In this document: positions 43,675 through 51,450 of the stretch, piece by piece
Layout: every line of letters starts with the position of its first letter
Numbering within the stretch: the first letter of the stretch is position 1
Origin: Pontibacter virosus
GTDB lineage: Bacteria; Bacteroidota; Bacteroidia; Cytophagales; Hymenobacteraceae
NCBI RefSeq assembly: GCF_003096355.1
Contig: NZ_QEKI01000019.1
Span: 19,293-83,292, forward strand
Reading direction: 5' to 3'
Length of the DNA stretch: 64,000 nt
Made by a program: the position numbers and the translations under genes
Notes under the pieces: model-generated
The model's input: the letters and a program-made list of their open reading frames with translations, nothing else
Database searches by the model: none
What the model was told of the DNA's origin: nothing

Positions 43675-43884
43675 CTAAGGTATAAGAGTTCCCTTCTTCG
43701 CTTTCTGATTCTTGTAGTAGCTATACCCCAACCCCAACACACCGCCAGCCAGCGCCGTACAGCCATACCCTATCAGAAACCCGTAAGCTCCGCTTTCGGC
43801 ACCCAGCCAGAGCGAGGCGACAAGTGCAAGAGTACCCGACACGAGAAGTACGATCGCTTTGGTGTAGTTCATCTTGTTTTCCAT
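43675..43884 (-). CDS. Small two-helix membrane protein
   Basis: Function unknown. 69 residues from ATG 43884 (MENKMNYTK). Two hydrophobic helices (AIVLLVSGTLALVASLWLG and YGFLIGYGCTALAGGVLGLGY) and a basic C-terminus (YYKNQKAKKG), so both ends probably face the cytoplasm. Kept as a gene for the clean membrane pattern; a later start at ATG 43872 is possible. Confidence 0.6.
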   Translation of the reverse strand: MENKMNYTKAIVLLVSGTLALVASLWLGAESGAYGFLIGYGCTALAGGVLGLGYSYYKNQKAKKGTLIP

Positions 43885-44143
43885 GTCCTGAGTCAATTAA
43901 GTAAATACCTGTTGAAGTCCGCATCAAGCGCAGGTATACCTGTGGATAATTGCCTAATGCCTATACCAATATAGAAATTAAAACAAGACGAATTATACCT
44001 ATTATACCAACTTGACAATCGACTGGATCAACCAGCGTTTTTTTTCTGGAAAACGGATTCCAATGCGCTATACCTGCTGTGCAAAACAACAGGACGCGAA
44101 AAAGAGAGCTAGGACGAAGGGGCCTCCTGGGGGCATCGTATAC

Positions 44144-45577
44144 CTACCACAAACCAAAGTAAGTGAGCAGCCAGAAGTAGACGTACGTGATGAAGAGACT
44201 GCATACACCTATCACGACGCCGTTGATGATAAAATCCTTCGAGGTAAGTTCGCCAGATGAGTAGGCGATGGCGTTGGGAGGCGTGCTGATGGGCAACGCC
44301 ATGCTACTACCGGCCATCACGGCCAGCCCGATCGCCATGAACTTCACATTCACACCCTCCAATTGGTGCGCCATCGACATGGCCATAGGTATAAACAGGA
44401 TTGCCGTAGTGGTGTTGGACATAAAAGTGCCGACCACCAGCGTGGTAGTAAAGATGATCAGGACAATCCATTCGCTCTCCAGCGGCATTGAGCTGGCGAT
44501 TACTTGATCAAGGCCGGTGAGGCTCATACCCTGCCCAAGTGCCAGACCGCCCGCAATCACAAACAGGATGTTCCATTCAATTCTGTTGAACTCCTTTACA
44601 GAAAGCAGCCCCGTGGCTGTGAACATAATGGCCGGAAATAAGGCCACCACAGCCGACGGAATGCCATGCAGGCTGTCCGTGAGCCACAGGAGCACCGTAA
44701 TCGTGAATACGATGATCACAAAGATGCCTTCTCCGCCAAACGGTTTGGTTTCAACAGGCGTCAGCATTAAGGGTGTTTCAGGTTTATACCTGTACCAGAG
44801 CAACTGAAAAAGGATGAACAGCAGTATTACCACGAGCGGGAACATGATCACCATCCAGGTCAGAAAGTCGATTGGTACCCCATCTTTTGCCAGCAGTCCG
44901 ACCGCGATAGCATTGGGCGGAGAGCCGATGGGCGTCATGAGACCGCCAATGCTAGCCGAGAAAGGTATAGCCAGCGTGAGGCCTTTGCGAAACGTGTTGC
45001 CCGCCGGAACAAAAGCAAGCAAAGACGCTGTGAGCGTAATCATCATAGCGGTAGTGGCGGTGTTGCTTATCCACATGCCAAAAATGGTGGTGCACACGAT
45101 CACACCGAGCAGAGCGCTTTTGGCAGACAACCCGAAGATCCGCAGCATCGCACTCGACAGGTATACATCCACGTTCACCTTTACCCCAACCCTCGCGAGT
45201 ATAAAGCCACCCAAGAAGAGATAAATGATGGGGTCTGCCAACGGTGCCAGAAAACTTTGGTAAGGTATGGCTGCTATACCTGGCGTCTGCAACATACCCC
45301 ATTCCCCCGGATTGCCCAGCAGGATAATCTGAGCTCCTATAATGAGAAGCGAGGTAGCGAAAAGCGGAATGATTTCAGTAGCCCAAAGCAAAGCCGCCGT
45401 TACCAGGATGCCTGTCATATAAGCAACCGGAGGGGAGTAATCGGTTGTTTCCAGTATGATCCAACTCGACAACATGCCAATGATGACAAACCCAAAAAAC
45501 GTCAGCAACCGTTTCACTCTGGGAAGCTGCAGCTCTGTTTTGATTCTGTACAAGCGCTTTATTCTTTTGTCCATCAT
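44144..45577 (-). CDS. SLC13/DASS-family anion transporter
   Basis: Inner-membrane sodium-coupled carrier for dicarboxylates, phosphate or sulfate. 477 residues with a short basic N-terminus (DKRIKRLYRIKTELQLPRVKR) and about 11-12 helices. The two family SNT-type hairpins are seen: ISNTATTAMMIT (about 170) and MSNTTTAILFIP (about 395), as well as GGLMTPIGSPPNAIAVG and ALPISTPPNAIAYSSG, which form the substrate and sodium sites. Substrate cannot be told. Alone in its region. Confidence 0.9.
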   Translation of the reverse strand: MMDKRIKRLYRIKTELQLPRVKRLLTFFGFVIIGMLSSWIILETTDYSPPVAYMTGILVTAALLWATEIIPLFATSLLIIGAQIILLGNPGEWGMLQTPGIAAIPYQSFLAPLADPIIYLFLGGFILARVGVKVNVDVYLSSAMLRIFGLSAKSALLGVIVCTTIFGMWISNTATTAMMITLTASLLAFVPAGNTFRKGLTLAIPFSASIGGLMTPIGSPPNAIAVGLLAKDGVPIDFLTWMVIMFPLVVILLFILFQLLWYRYKPETPLMLTPVETKPFGGEGIFVIIVFTITVLLWLTDSLHGIPSAVVALFPAIMFTATGLLSVKEFNRIEWNILFVIAGGLALGQGMSLTGLDQVIASSMPLESEWIVLIIFTTTLVVGTFMSNTTTAILFIPMAMSMAHQLEGVNVKFMAIGLAVMAGSSMALPISTPPNAIAYSSGELTSKDFIINGVVIGVCSLFITYVYFWLLTYFGLW

Positions 45578-45599
45578 GCTAAACTAGCCCGTTTGCCAA

Positions 45600-46020
45600 A
45601 GGTATCCATTATCCTCCTAAGATGTAGGCAAATACGGGAGGGGCTTAGATTGAGATACTTTCTTGAACTCGGCTATACCTGTGTGAATGCTCAGCGCTCT
45701 TTCAGACTCTAAGACTGCTATCTGAGACCGATCTTCCGGACACACATATCCGGAAGCACTTCTGCTGGGGACATCTTGGTCCCCGTATACCCGCAAAGCA
45801 GGCAAATGTGCAACAGGCTCTTTCGGATTGATCAATCCGAAAACTTAATAGAGGGCCCCCACCCCCAACGGCAGGGGATTTCCTAATCCCCATATACCTG
45901 CAGACCCACGCACGGGGACGCGGACATCCTCAACAGTTGGGAATAAGGGCCCTCTGTAAAGCCTCGGGGCATGGATATTCTAAAGAGCGTTGCTTTGGCT
46001 GATGACATTGAAGTAGGTAT
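45600..46020. repeat. Gene-free spacer with an array of hairpins
   Basis: Short open frames here are not credible genes. Four unrelated-sequence hairpins lie in a row: CTTCCGGA/TCCGGAAG (45733-45756), GGGGAC/GTCCCC (45767-45784), the perfect 22-base palindrome TTTCGGATTGA-TCAATCCGAAA (45821-45842) and GGGGATT/AATCCCC (45874-45891). The G-rich element copy (45847-45866, minus) lies between the last two. Confidence 0.65.
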
Positions 46021-46061
46021 AAAACAAAATCGGCAGCCCAATCAGGCTGCCGCTTTTGTTT
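46021..46061 (-). terminator. Terminator of the M16 peptidase gene
   Basis: Stem CGGCAGCC / GGCTGCCG extended by AAAACAAAA / TTTTGTTT; 21 bases past the stop. Confidence 0.85.
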
Positions 46062-46081
46062 ATAAGGTATAGCACCAAGGC

Positions 46082-49039
46082 TTAGTATCCGAACACCTGC
46101 TCCAGTGTCAGTTGCTTCACTTTACCATACTTCTCTAATTCCTTAAAGTTCAGACGGTCTTTAGAGCCAATTACGAGTATCGCCTGCGGCTGGCCGCTCA
46201 CAAACTGCTTCTGGAATGCCTGCAGCTGGTCAAAGGTTAGGCTGTTGGCGCTTTCGTACACGTCCTTGCGGATGTCGTAGTCCAGGCCGAGGCGCTTGGC
46301 ACGCTCGTAGTCGAACAGGATAGACGACTTGGTGATGCGCTCCGAAGAGATGCTGTTGCGCACCGATGCCTTCGCGAGGTTGAAGTTCTCATCTGCCAGT
46401 GGCATGTTGGTCAGGAGTTCCTGCATACCTGCCATCGCCTCAGGCAACTTGTCTGACTGCGTACCAATGTAGGATTGGATGTAGTTTGAGCGGTCTTTCT
46501 TGCTGGCTGTGCTGTAGCTAGAGTAAGCCGAGTAAGCCAGCGCCTTTGACTCACGCAGCTCCTGAAACACAATCGAGCTCATACCTGCGCCGAAGTACTG
46601 GTTGTACAAACGGATAGTCGGCACCATTTCTTTCTTAAAAGCATCGGCTTTGGTCAGGAAGATCAGCTCGGCCTGCACCATGTTGTAATCTACCCAGTAT
46701 ACCGTCGGTTGCTTGATATCCAGCTCGGCGTATGCCTTCTCGGCCGGTACCGGCTTCAGCTTGGCTGGCACGATGTGGCCTGCGTTCAGCGTCGTTACCA
46801 GAGCGTCTGTTTCACGTGGGCCATAGTACAGCACACGGTGCTCGTAAGTCGGGATGCTCTTGATCAGGTTCACCAGTTCCTGCGGCTTCACAGCCTTCAG
46901 TTCCTTCTCCGACAGCACGTTTGTGAACGGGTTCTTCGGACCGTACTTGGCATAATTTACCAGTGCTTGGTTCAGGATAACGCCTTTGTTCAGCTTGGCA
47001 TCGTTGCGGGCCTTCAGTATACCTTGCACCATGTCGTCAAGGGCTTTCTGATCCGCTTTCGGGTTTTGTAGCACGCTCTCAAACAGGGCCAGTGCTGGCT
47101 CAAAGTTCTCATCGAGGCCAGACAGCGTTACGTATACCTGGTCGCCGGAAGAGGACACATTAAAGGAAGTACCCAGTTTGTAAAACTCTTTCTTGAGTTC
47201 TTCGGCCGTATACTTGTCTGTTCCCAAAAAGCGGAGGTAGTTCACTGCCATGCCTAGCTTTTGGTCGTTGTCGGTGCCCATGTCCAGAATGTAATACATC
47301 TGGAACAAGCCATTCTCGTTGTTTTTGGTGTAAAGAAGCGGAATATTGTTTTTCAGCTTGGCCTCTTTGATATCGGCTTTGTAATCCACGAACACAGGCG
47401 AAAGTTCCGAAACTTCCTGTGTCATAAAGTTCTGATAGTAAGCCGATTGTGCGTCACGGTTAACCGGCACTGGCGTAATGCTTGGCTTATCTACTTTCTG
47501 GGCGGTGGCATTCTTATCGTTGCGCTTGTACACCAGCACGTAGTTGTTGCCCAGGTACTTGTTGGCAACTTCCATAACATCCTGCTTCGTTATTTTGGCA
47601 AACTGCTCCGGGCGCTTCACATAATCGGCCCACGGAATGTCGTAGATGAAGGCCGTCACAAAAGCATCGGCACGTTCAGAGTTGCGCTCGTAGGCACGCA
47701 TCAGGCTGATCTTGTTGTCGTTGATGATGGCCGGGATCAACTCGTCGTCAAACTTGCCCTGCTTCACTAGTTCTACCTGCGCCAGCAGCATGTTCTTTAC
47801 CTCGTCCAGGCTCTGACCCTGGCGTGGCGAGCCACCCAAACGGAACACTGAGTAGTCTTTCATCTGGTTGTCGTAGCCATAGGCCTGCAACACTTTCTGC
47901 TGCTGGTTCAGGTTCAGGTCAATCAGGCCGGCCTGTCCGTTGTAGAGGATGGCGCTGATCATGCTCAGCACCTGCGCGTCGCGTGAGCTCATGCCCGGGA
48001 AGCGGTAGGCGATGGACACGTTCTCAGCGCTCGGGCCGCTTACTTCTTTCACGATTGGCTGCGCGATGGGCTTCTCCTGGGCTACTGTAAAAGTAGGTGC
48101 CGTACTCGGCTTCAGCTTGCCAAAATGCTCATCAATCATGCGGATGGTTTCATCAAAGTCGATGTCACCGCTGAGTGCTACAGCCATGTTGTTCGGCACA
48201 TAGTATTCATCAAAGTATTTCTTAATTGCCGTGATAGACGGGTTCTTAAGGTGCTCCACCGTACCGATGGTGGTCTGTGTGCCGTACTGGTGGGTCGGGA
48301 ACATGGCCGCGTTCAGCGTCTCCATTACTTTCCAGCCGTCATTGTCGAGGGTGCGGTTCTTCTCTTCGTACACTGCCTCCAGCTCGGTGTGGAACAGGCG
48401 TGGCACCAACTCACCGAAGCGGTGGGCCTCCAACGCTACCCAGCGCTCCAATTGGTTGCTCGGGATGTCGTTGGTGTAGACAGTCTGCTCTACAGAGGTA
48501 TAGGCGTTGGTACCTTTGGCTCCGATAGCGCCCAGGATCTTGTCGTACTCATTGGCCACGGCATAGGTAGCTGCTACACCCGAGATGGAATCAATCTGGT
48601 GGTAAATTTTTTTGCGCTGGGCTGGGTCTGTAGTGTTGCGGTGCTTTTCGTAGAGGGCCTCAATCTTGTCGAGTTCGGCTTTCTCTTTGGCCCAGTCCTG
48701 GGTACCCAGTTGGCTCGTGCCCTTAAATACCATGTGCTCAAGGTAGTGTGCCAGACCAGTCGCATCGGCCGGGTCGTTCTTAGAGCCTGCACGCACTGCT
48801 ATAAAGGTCTGCACACGCGGCGCATCTTCATAGTCCGTCAGGTATACCTTCAGGCCATTGTCCAGGGTATAGACGCGGGCGTTGAGCGGGTCGTTCGGAA
48901 CGGTTTCGTATTTATACTCCTTCTGCGCCGATGTGGTCTCAGCGGTTTCGCTGGCTGACTGGGTTTGATACGTCTCGTTCTTGCATTGCGTGAGCGTGAG
49001 CGCCGACGCAACCAATAACAACGATAATCCTTTTTTCAT
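46082..49039 (-). CDS. M16-family zinc peptidase, lipoprotein
   Basis: Envelope metallopeptidase of the insulinase/pitrilysin family. 985 residues from ATG 49039, chosen because it starts a lipoprotein signal (MKKGLSLLLVASALTLTQC, Cys19). The N-terminal half has the inverted zinc motif HYLEHMVFKG with the distal Glu in ELEAVYEEKNRTLDND; the second M16 pair (from about 540) lacks it, as usual for the fused inactive half. Four-domain length of about 950-1000 is normal. It may degrade short peptides in the periplasm. It sits downstream of dnaX in the opposite transcription order (dnaX is further upstream on the same strand). Confidence 0.92.
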   Translation of the reverse strand: MKKGLSLLLVASALTLTQCKNETYQTQSASETAETTSAQKEYKYETVPNDPLNARVYTLDNGLKVYLTDYEDAPRVQTFIAVRAGSKNDPADATGLAHYLEHMVFKGTSQLGTQDWAKEKAELDKIEALYEKHRNTTDPAQRKKIYHQIDSISGVAATYAVANEYDKILGAIGAKGTNAYTSVEQTVYTNDIPSNQLERWVALEAHRFGELVPRLFHTELEAVYEEKNRTLDNDGWKVMETLNAAMFPTHQYGTQTTIGTVEHLKNPSITAIKKYFDEYYVPNNMAVALSGDIDFDETIRMIDEHFGKLKPSTAPTFTVAQEKPIAQPIVKEVSGPSAENVSIAYRFPGMSSRDAQVLSMISAILYNGQAGLIDLNLNQQQKVLQAYGYDNQMKDYSVFRLGGSPRQGQSLDEVKNMLLAQVELVKQGKFDDELIPAIINDNKISLMRAYERNSERADAFVTAFIYDIPWADYVKRPEQFAKITKQDVMEVANKYLGNNYVLVYKRNDKNATAQKVDKPSITPVPVNRDAQSAYYQNFMTQEVSELSPVFVDYKADIKEAKLKNNIPLLYTKNNENGLFQMYYILDMGTDNDQKLGMAVNYLRFLGTDKYTAEELKKEFYKLGTSFNVSSSGDQVYVTLSGLDENFEPALALFESVLQNPKADQKALDDMVQGILKARNDAKLNKGVILNQALVNYAKYGPKNPFTNVLSEKELKAVKPQELVNLIKSIPTYEHRVLYYGPRETDALVTTLNAGHIVPAKLKPVPAEKAYAELDIKQPTVYWVDYNMVQAELIFLTKADAFKKEMVPTIRLYNQYFGAGMSSIVFQELRESKALAYSAYSSYSTASKKDRSNYIQSYIGTQSDKLPEAMAGMQELLTNMPLADENFNLAKASVRNSISSERITKSSILFDYERAKRLGLDYDIRKDVYESANSLTFDQLQAFQKQFVSGQPQAILVIGSKDRLNFKELEKYGKVKQLTLEQVFGY

Positions 49040-49075
49040 GGGTGTGATGTTAGGTATTGAATAAGGTATAGCACA

Positions 49076-49124
49076 ACAAAAAGGCCGAGTCACGAAGCTT
49101 CCGGGGAGAAAGCCTCATGACTCA
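49076..49124 (-). terminator. Terminator of dnaX
   Basis: Minus strand: GAGTCA..GA.GC stem paired with GC.TC.TGACTC around a 13-base loop, followed by GGCC and TTTTTG. Imperfect stem. Confidence 0.6.
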
Positions 49125-49170
49125 CCTTGTGTTTTAATTAGAACTTTACAAATATAAAATATTTTCTGAA

Positions 49171-51072
49171 TTAGAAATCGGTGTCTAGACCGAATCGCTG
49201 CTTTAAATCGACGAGCACCGGGTATTTCTCGGCCAGGTAGTTGAATTTATCCTGTGAAGTGTACAGTTTATTTCCTTCCTGTACCTCCATTACCTCGGCT
49301 CTCAGTTTGATGCTGCGGTTTCCTGTTTCCTGCTTCAACTCGCGCAGGATCTCCGGGCGCAGACTCGTGAACTGGTCCATCATTACATGGTTCTCCAGGT
49401 GCAGCACGATCTCGTTGCCTTCCCCGATGTGGAACTGGCGGTTCAGCAAGGTATACTCCATCATGTTTTCGCCTTTTTTGCGGCGCAGGATGGCATGCCA
49501 TACCGTGTTCAGACGGGCTTGGTCGAGTGGGGCTGCGGCACCGTAAGCGGCTTCATCTTCTTCCTCGGCTATCGCCACATCAGCTACAGCCACAGGAGGG
49601 TTCTGCAGATCCTTGAGGCTGGGTAGTTTTCCGAGCTTCTTTTGAGGTGGCACAGGTATAGACGCCCGCTGTAGGGGAGGAGTGGGAGTAGCCTGCGCCT
49701 GAGGCGGTGTCAGGTGCGCATCCGGCGTGACCTGCTGTTGCTTAGGGGGCTGCTGCAGGTCCTGCGATGGCACATGGCCGGCTTGGTGCGGTTGCTGCAA
49801 GCTTTCGGAAGGTATAGCCGTGCCCTGTTGCTGCATGGCAGCCGAAGGCACTGCGCCACCCGAAGGTTGCATGGCCGCAGAAGGTATAGCCGGGGCACCT
49901 GCAGGTTTGGTAGCGGCTGGTGCCGGGGCTGCTACCTTAGCTTTTTTTAACTCGGTTCCTTCCTGCGCGAAACTAAAGGCCGCATTCAGGTGTGCCAGTT
50001 TCATCAGGCACAGCTCCACATGCAGACGCTGGTTTTTACTACTCTTGTAGTTGGTGTCGCAAGTGCTCACCAGGTTCAGCCCCGATAGCAGAAACGACAC
50101 AGAGGACTTCTGCGACTGCTCTGCATACCTGGCTTTGATGTTGTCTGATACTTCCAGCAGTTGTACTGTCTGAACATCTTTGCACACCAGCAGACTGCGG
50201 AAGTGCTCGCCTATACCGATCAGGAAGTTGTGCGAATCAAAACCGTTCTTCAGAATCTCGTCGAACAGCAGCAGCGCCCCTGACAAGTTCTGTTCCAGCA
50301 AATGGTCTGTCAGCCGGAAATAATAGTCGTAGTCCAGGATGTGCAGGTTCTCGACCGTGGCCTTGTAGGTCACATTGTGGCCTGAAAAGGTCACCATCTG
50401 GTCGAAAATAGACAGGGCGTCGCGCAGGGCACCGTCTGCTTTCTGCGAGATCAGGTGCAGGGCGTCGGGTTCGGCCTGTATGTTTTCCTTTTGGGCGATG
50501 TTGCCGAGATGGCGCACCATGTCCTCGATCCGGATTCTGTTGAAATCAAAGATCTGGCAGCGCGACAGAATGGTTGGGATGATCTTGTGGCGCTCGGTGG
50601 TGGCCAGTATGAAAATGGCATAGGCAGGTGGTTCTTCCAGCGTCTTCAGGAATGCGTTGAAGGCCTGGTTCGAGAGCATGTGCACCTCGTCTATGATGTA
50701 GATCTTGTATTTGCCGGTCTGTGGGGCGTAGCGCACCTGTTCCACCAGGTTGCGAATGTCCTCCACGGAGTTGTTAGAGGCAGCATCGAGTTCGTGGATG
50801 TTAAACGAGCTGTTGGAGTTGAAGCTGCGGCACGATTCGCATTCGTTGCAGGCCTCTACCTCCGGGGTGATGTTCTGGCAGTTAATGGTCTTTGCCAGGA
50901 TACGGGCACAGGTTGTTTTACCCACACCACGCGGCCCGCAAAATAGGAATGCCTGGGCCAAATGGTGGCTGCTGATGGCGTTTTTGAGGGTGTTGGTGAT
51001 ATGGTGCTGCCCCACCACGCTGTCGAACGTGGCCGGACGGTATTTACGCGCTGATACTACAAAATTTTCCAT
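49171..51072 (-). CDS. dnaX: DNA polymerase III clamp-loader subunit gamma/tau
   Basis: ATPase of the clamp loader that places the sliding clamp on DNA; tau also holds the polymerase. 633 residues. AAA+ core (1-370): Walker A GPRGVGKTTCA (about 46), zinc-binding CQN..CNECESC (about 66-82), Walker B IIDEVHML, sensor TTERHKIIPTILSRCQ. Then a low-complexity linker (about 378-480) with repeated xPSxxxQQ units and a C-terminal domain that ends YPVLVDLKQRFGLDTDF. At codons 375-377 an A7 run is followed in the -1 frame by AGC TAA, which would give a 378-residue gamma form. Confidence 0.95.
   Translation of the reverse strand: MENFVVSARKYRPATFDSVVGQHHITNTLKNAISSHHLAQAFLFCGPRGVGKTTCARILAKTINCQNITPEVEACNECESCRSFNSNSSFNIHELDAASNNSVEDIRNLVEQVRYAPQTGKYKIYIIDEVHMLSNQAFNAFLKTLEEPPAYAIFILATTERHKIIPTILSRCQIFDFNRIRIEDMVRHLGNIAQKENIQAEPDALHLISQKADGALRDALSIFDQMVTFSGHNVTYKATVENLHILDYDYYFRLTDHLLEQNLSGALLLFDEILKNGFDSHNFLIGIGEHFRSLLVCKDVQTVQLLEVSDNIKARYAEQSQKSSVSFLLSGLNLVSTCDTNYKSSKNQRLHVELCLMKLAHLNAAFSFAQEGTELKKAKVAAPAPAATKPAGAPAIPSAAMQPSGGAVPSAAMQQQGTAIPSESLQQPHQAGHVPSQDLQQPPKQQQVTPDAHLTPPQAQATPTPPLQRASIPVPPQKKLGKLPSLKDLQNPPVAVADVAIAEEEDEAAYGAAAPLDQARLNTVWHAILRRKKGENMMEYTLLNRQFHIGEGNEIVLHLENHVMMDQFTSLRPEILRELKQETGNRSIKLRAEVMEVQEGNKLYTSQDKFNYLAEKYPVLVDLKQRFGLDTDF
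49937..49962 (-). promoter_or_regulatory. Predicted -1 frameshift site in dnaX
   Basis: Minus strand: AGGAAGGA, 8 bases, A AAA AAA (49942-49948), then GCTAAG. Slipping back one base reads AGC TAA, ending the protein at residue 378, right after the ATPase core. This copies the logic of E. coli dnaX (slippery A run, upstream Shine-Dalgarno-like stimulator, early stop). Confidence 0.6.
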
Positions 51073-51450
51073 TACCTACAAAGATAATCAATCTGATGCT
51101 CAGATGGGAGAGCTTTTTATACAGTAGTTTTCCCAAGGTTTATCCACAGTGCGAAATGAATAAGGCCGTGGGAAAGGTAGTAAAATTTTTCTCTGATTGC
51201 ATCTTGCGTAGCCTATATATGAAATAAACTATACGAGTGGAAAAGTCCCCGGTCTACCTATTTATTAAGCTGAATAATTAAGCTTGACTTTGATTTTTAT
51301 AACGTTGTAGTGGTATTTTTATAGTTACTTTTATCGCTTATTATTCCTGTTTTTCATGTCGTAAGCTCTTTACTTTTAGGAGGTTATTTACTCCGATCCA
51401 ACAATCCGTGCCTTCCAACCGAGATTGTCAAACTCTTAAAAACATAGCGC
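51073..51450. other. Divergent spacer between dnaX and the M36 peptidase gene
   Basis: About 380 AT-rich bases that must hold both promoters. I see no exact TTTG-N19-TAnnTTTG match. AGGAGG at about 51379 is far from the ATG and has no linked frame. No AGGTATA words. Confidence 0.45.

Noticed and set aside
48125..48958. 277-codon open frame opposite the M16 peptidase
   Set aside because: Lies wholly inside a well-conserved peptidase gene; no motif.
51370..51390. AGGAGG as a ribosome-binding site for the M36 gene
   Set aside because: It is about 70 bases before the ATG and no short frame follows it.
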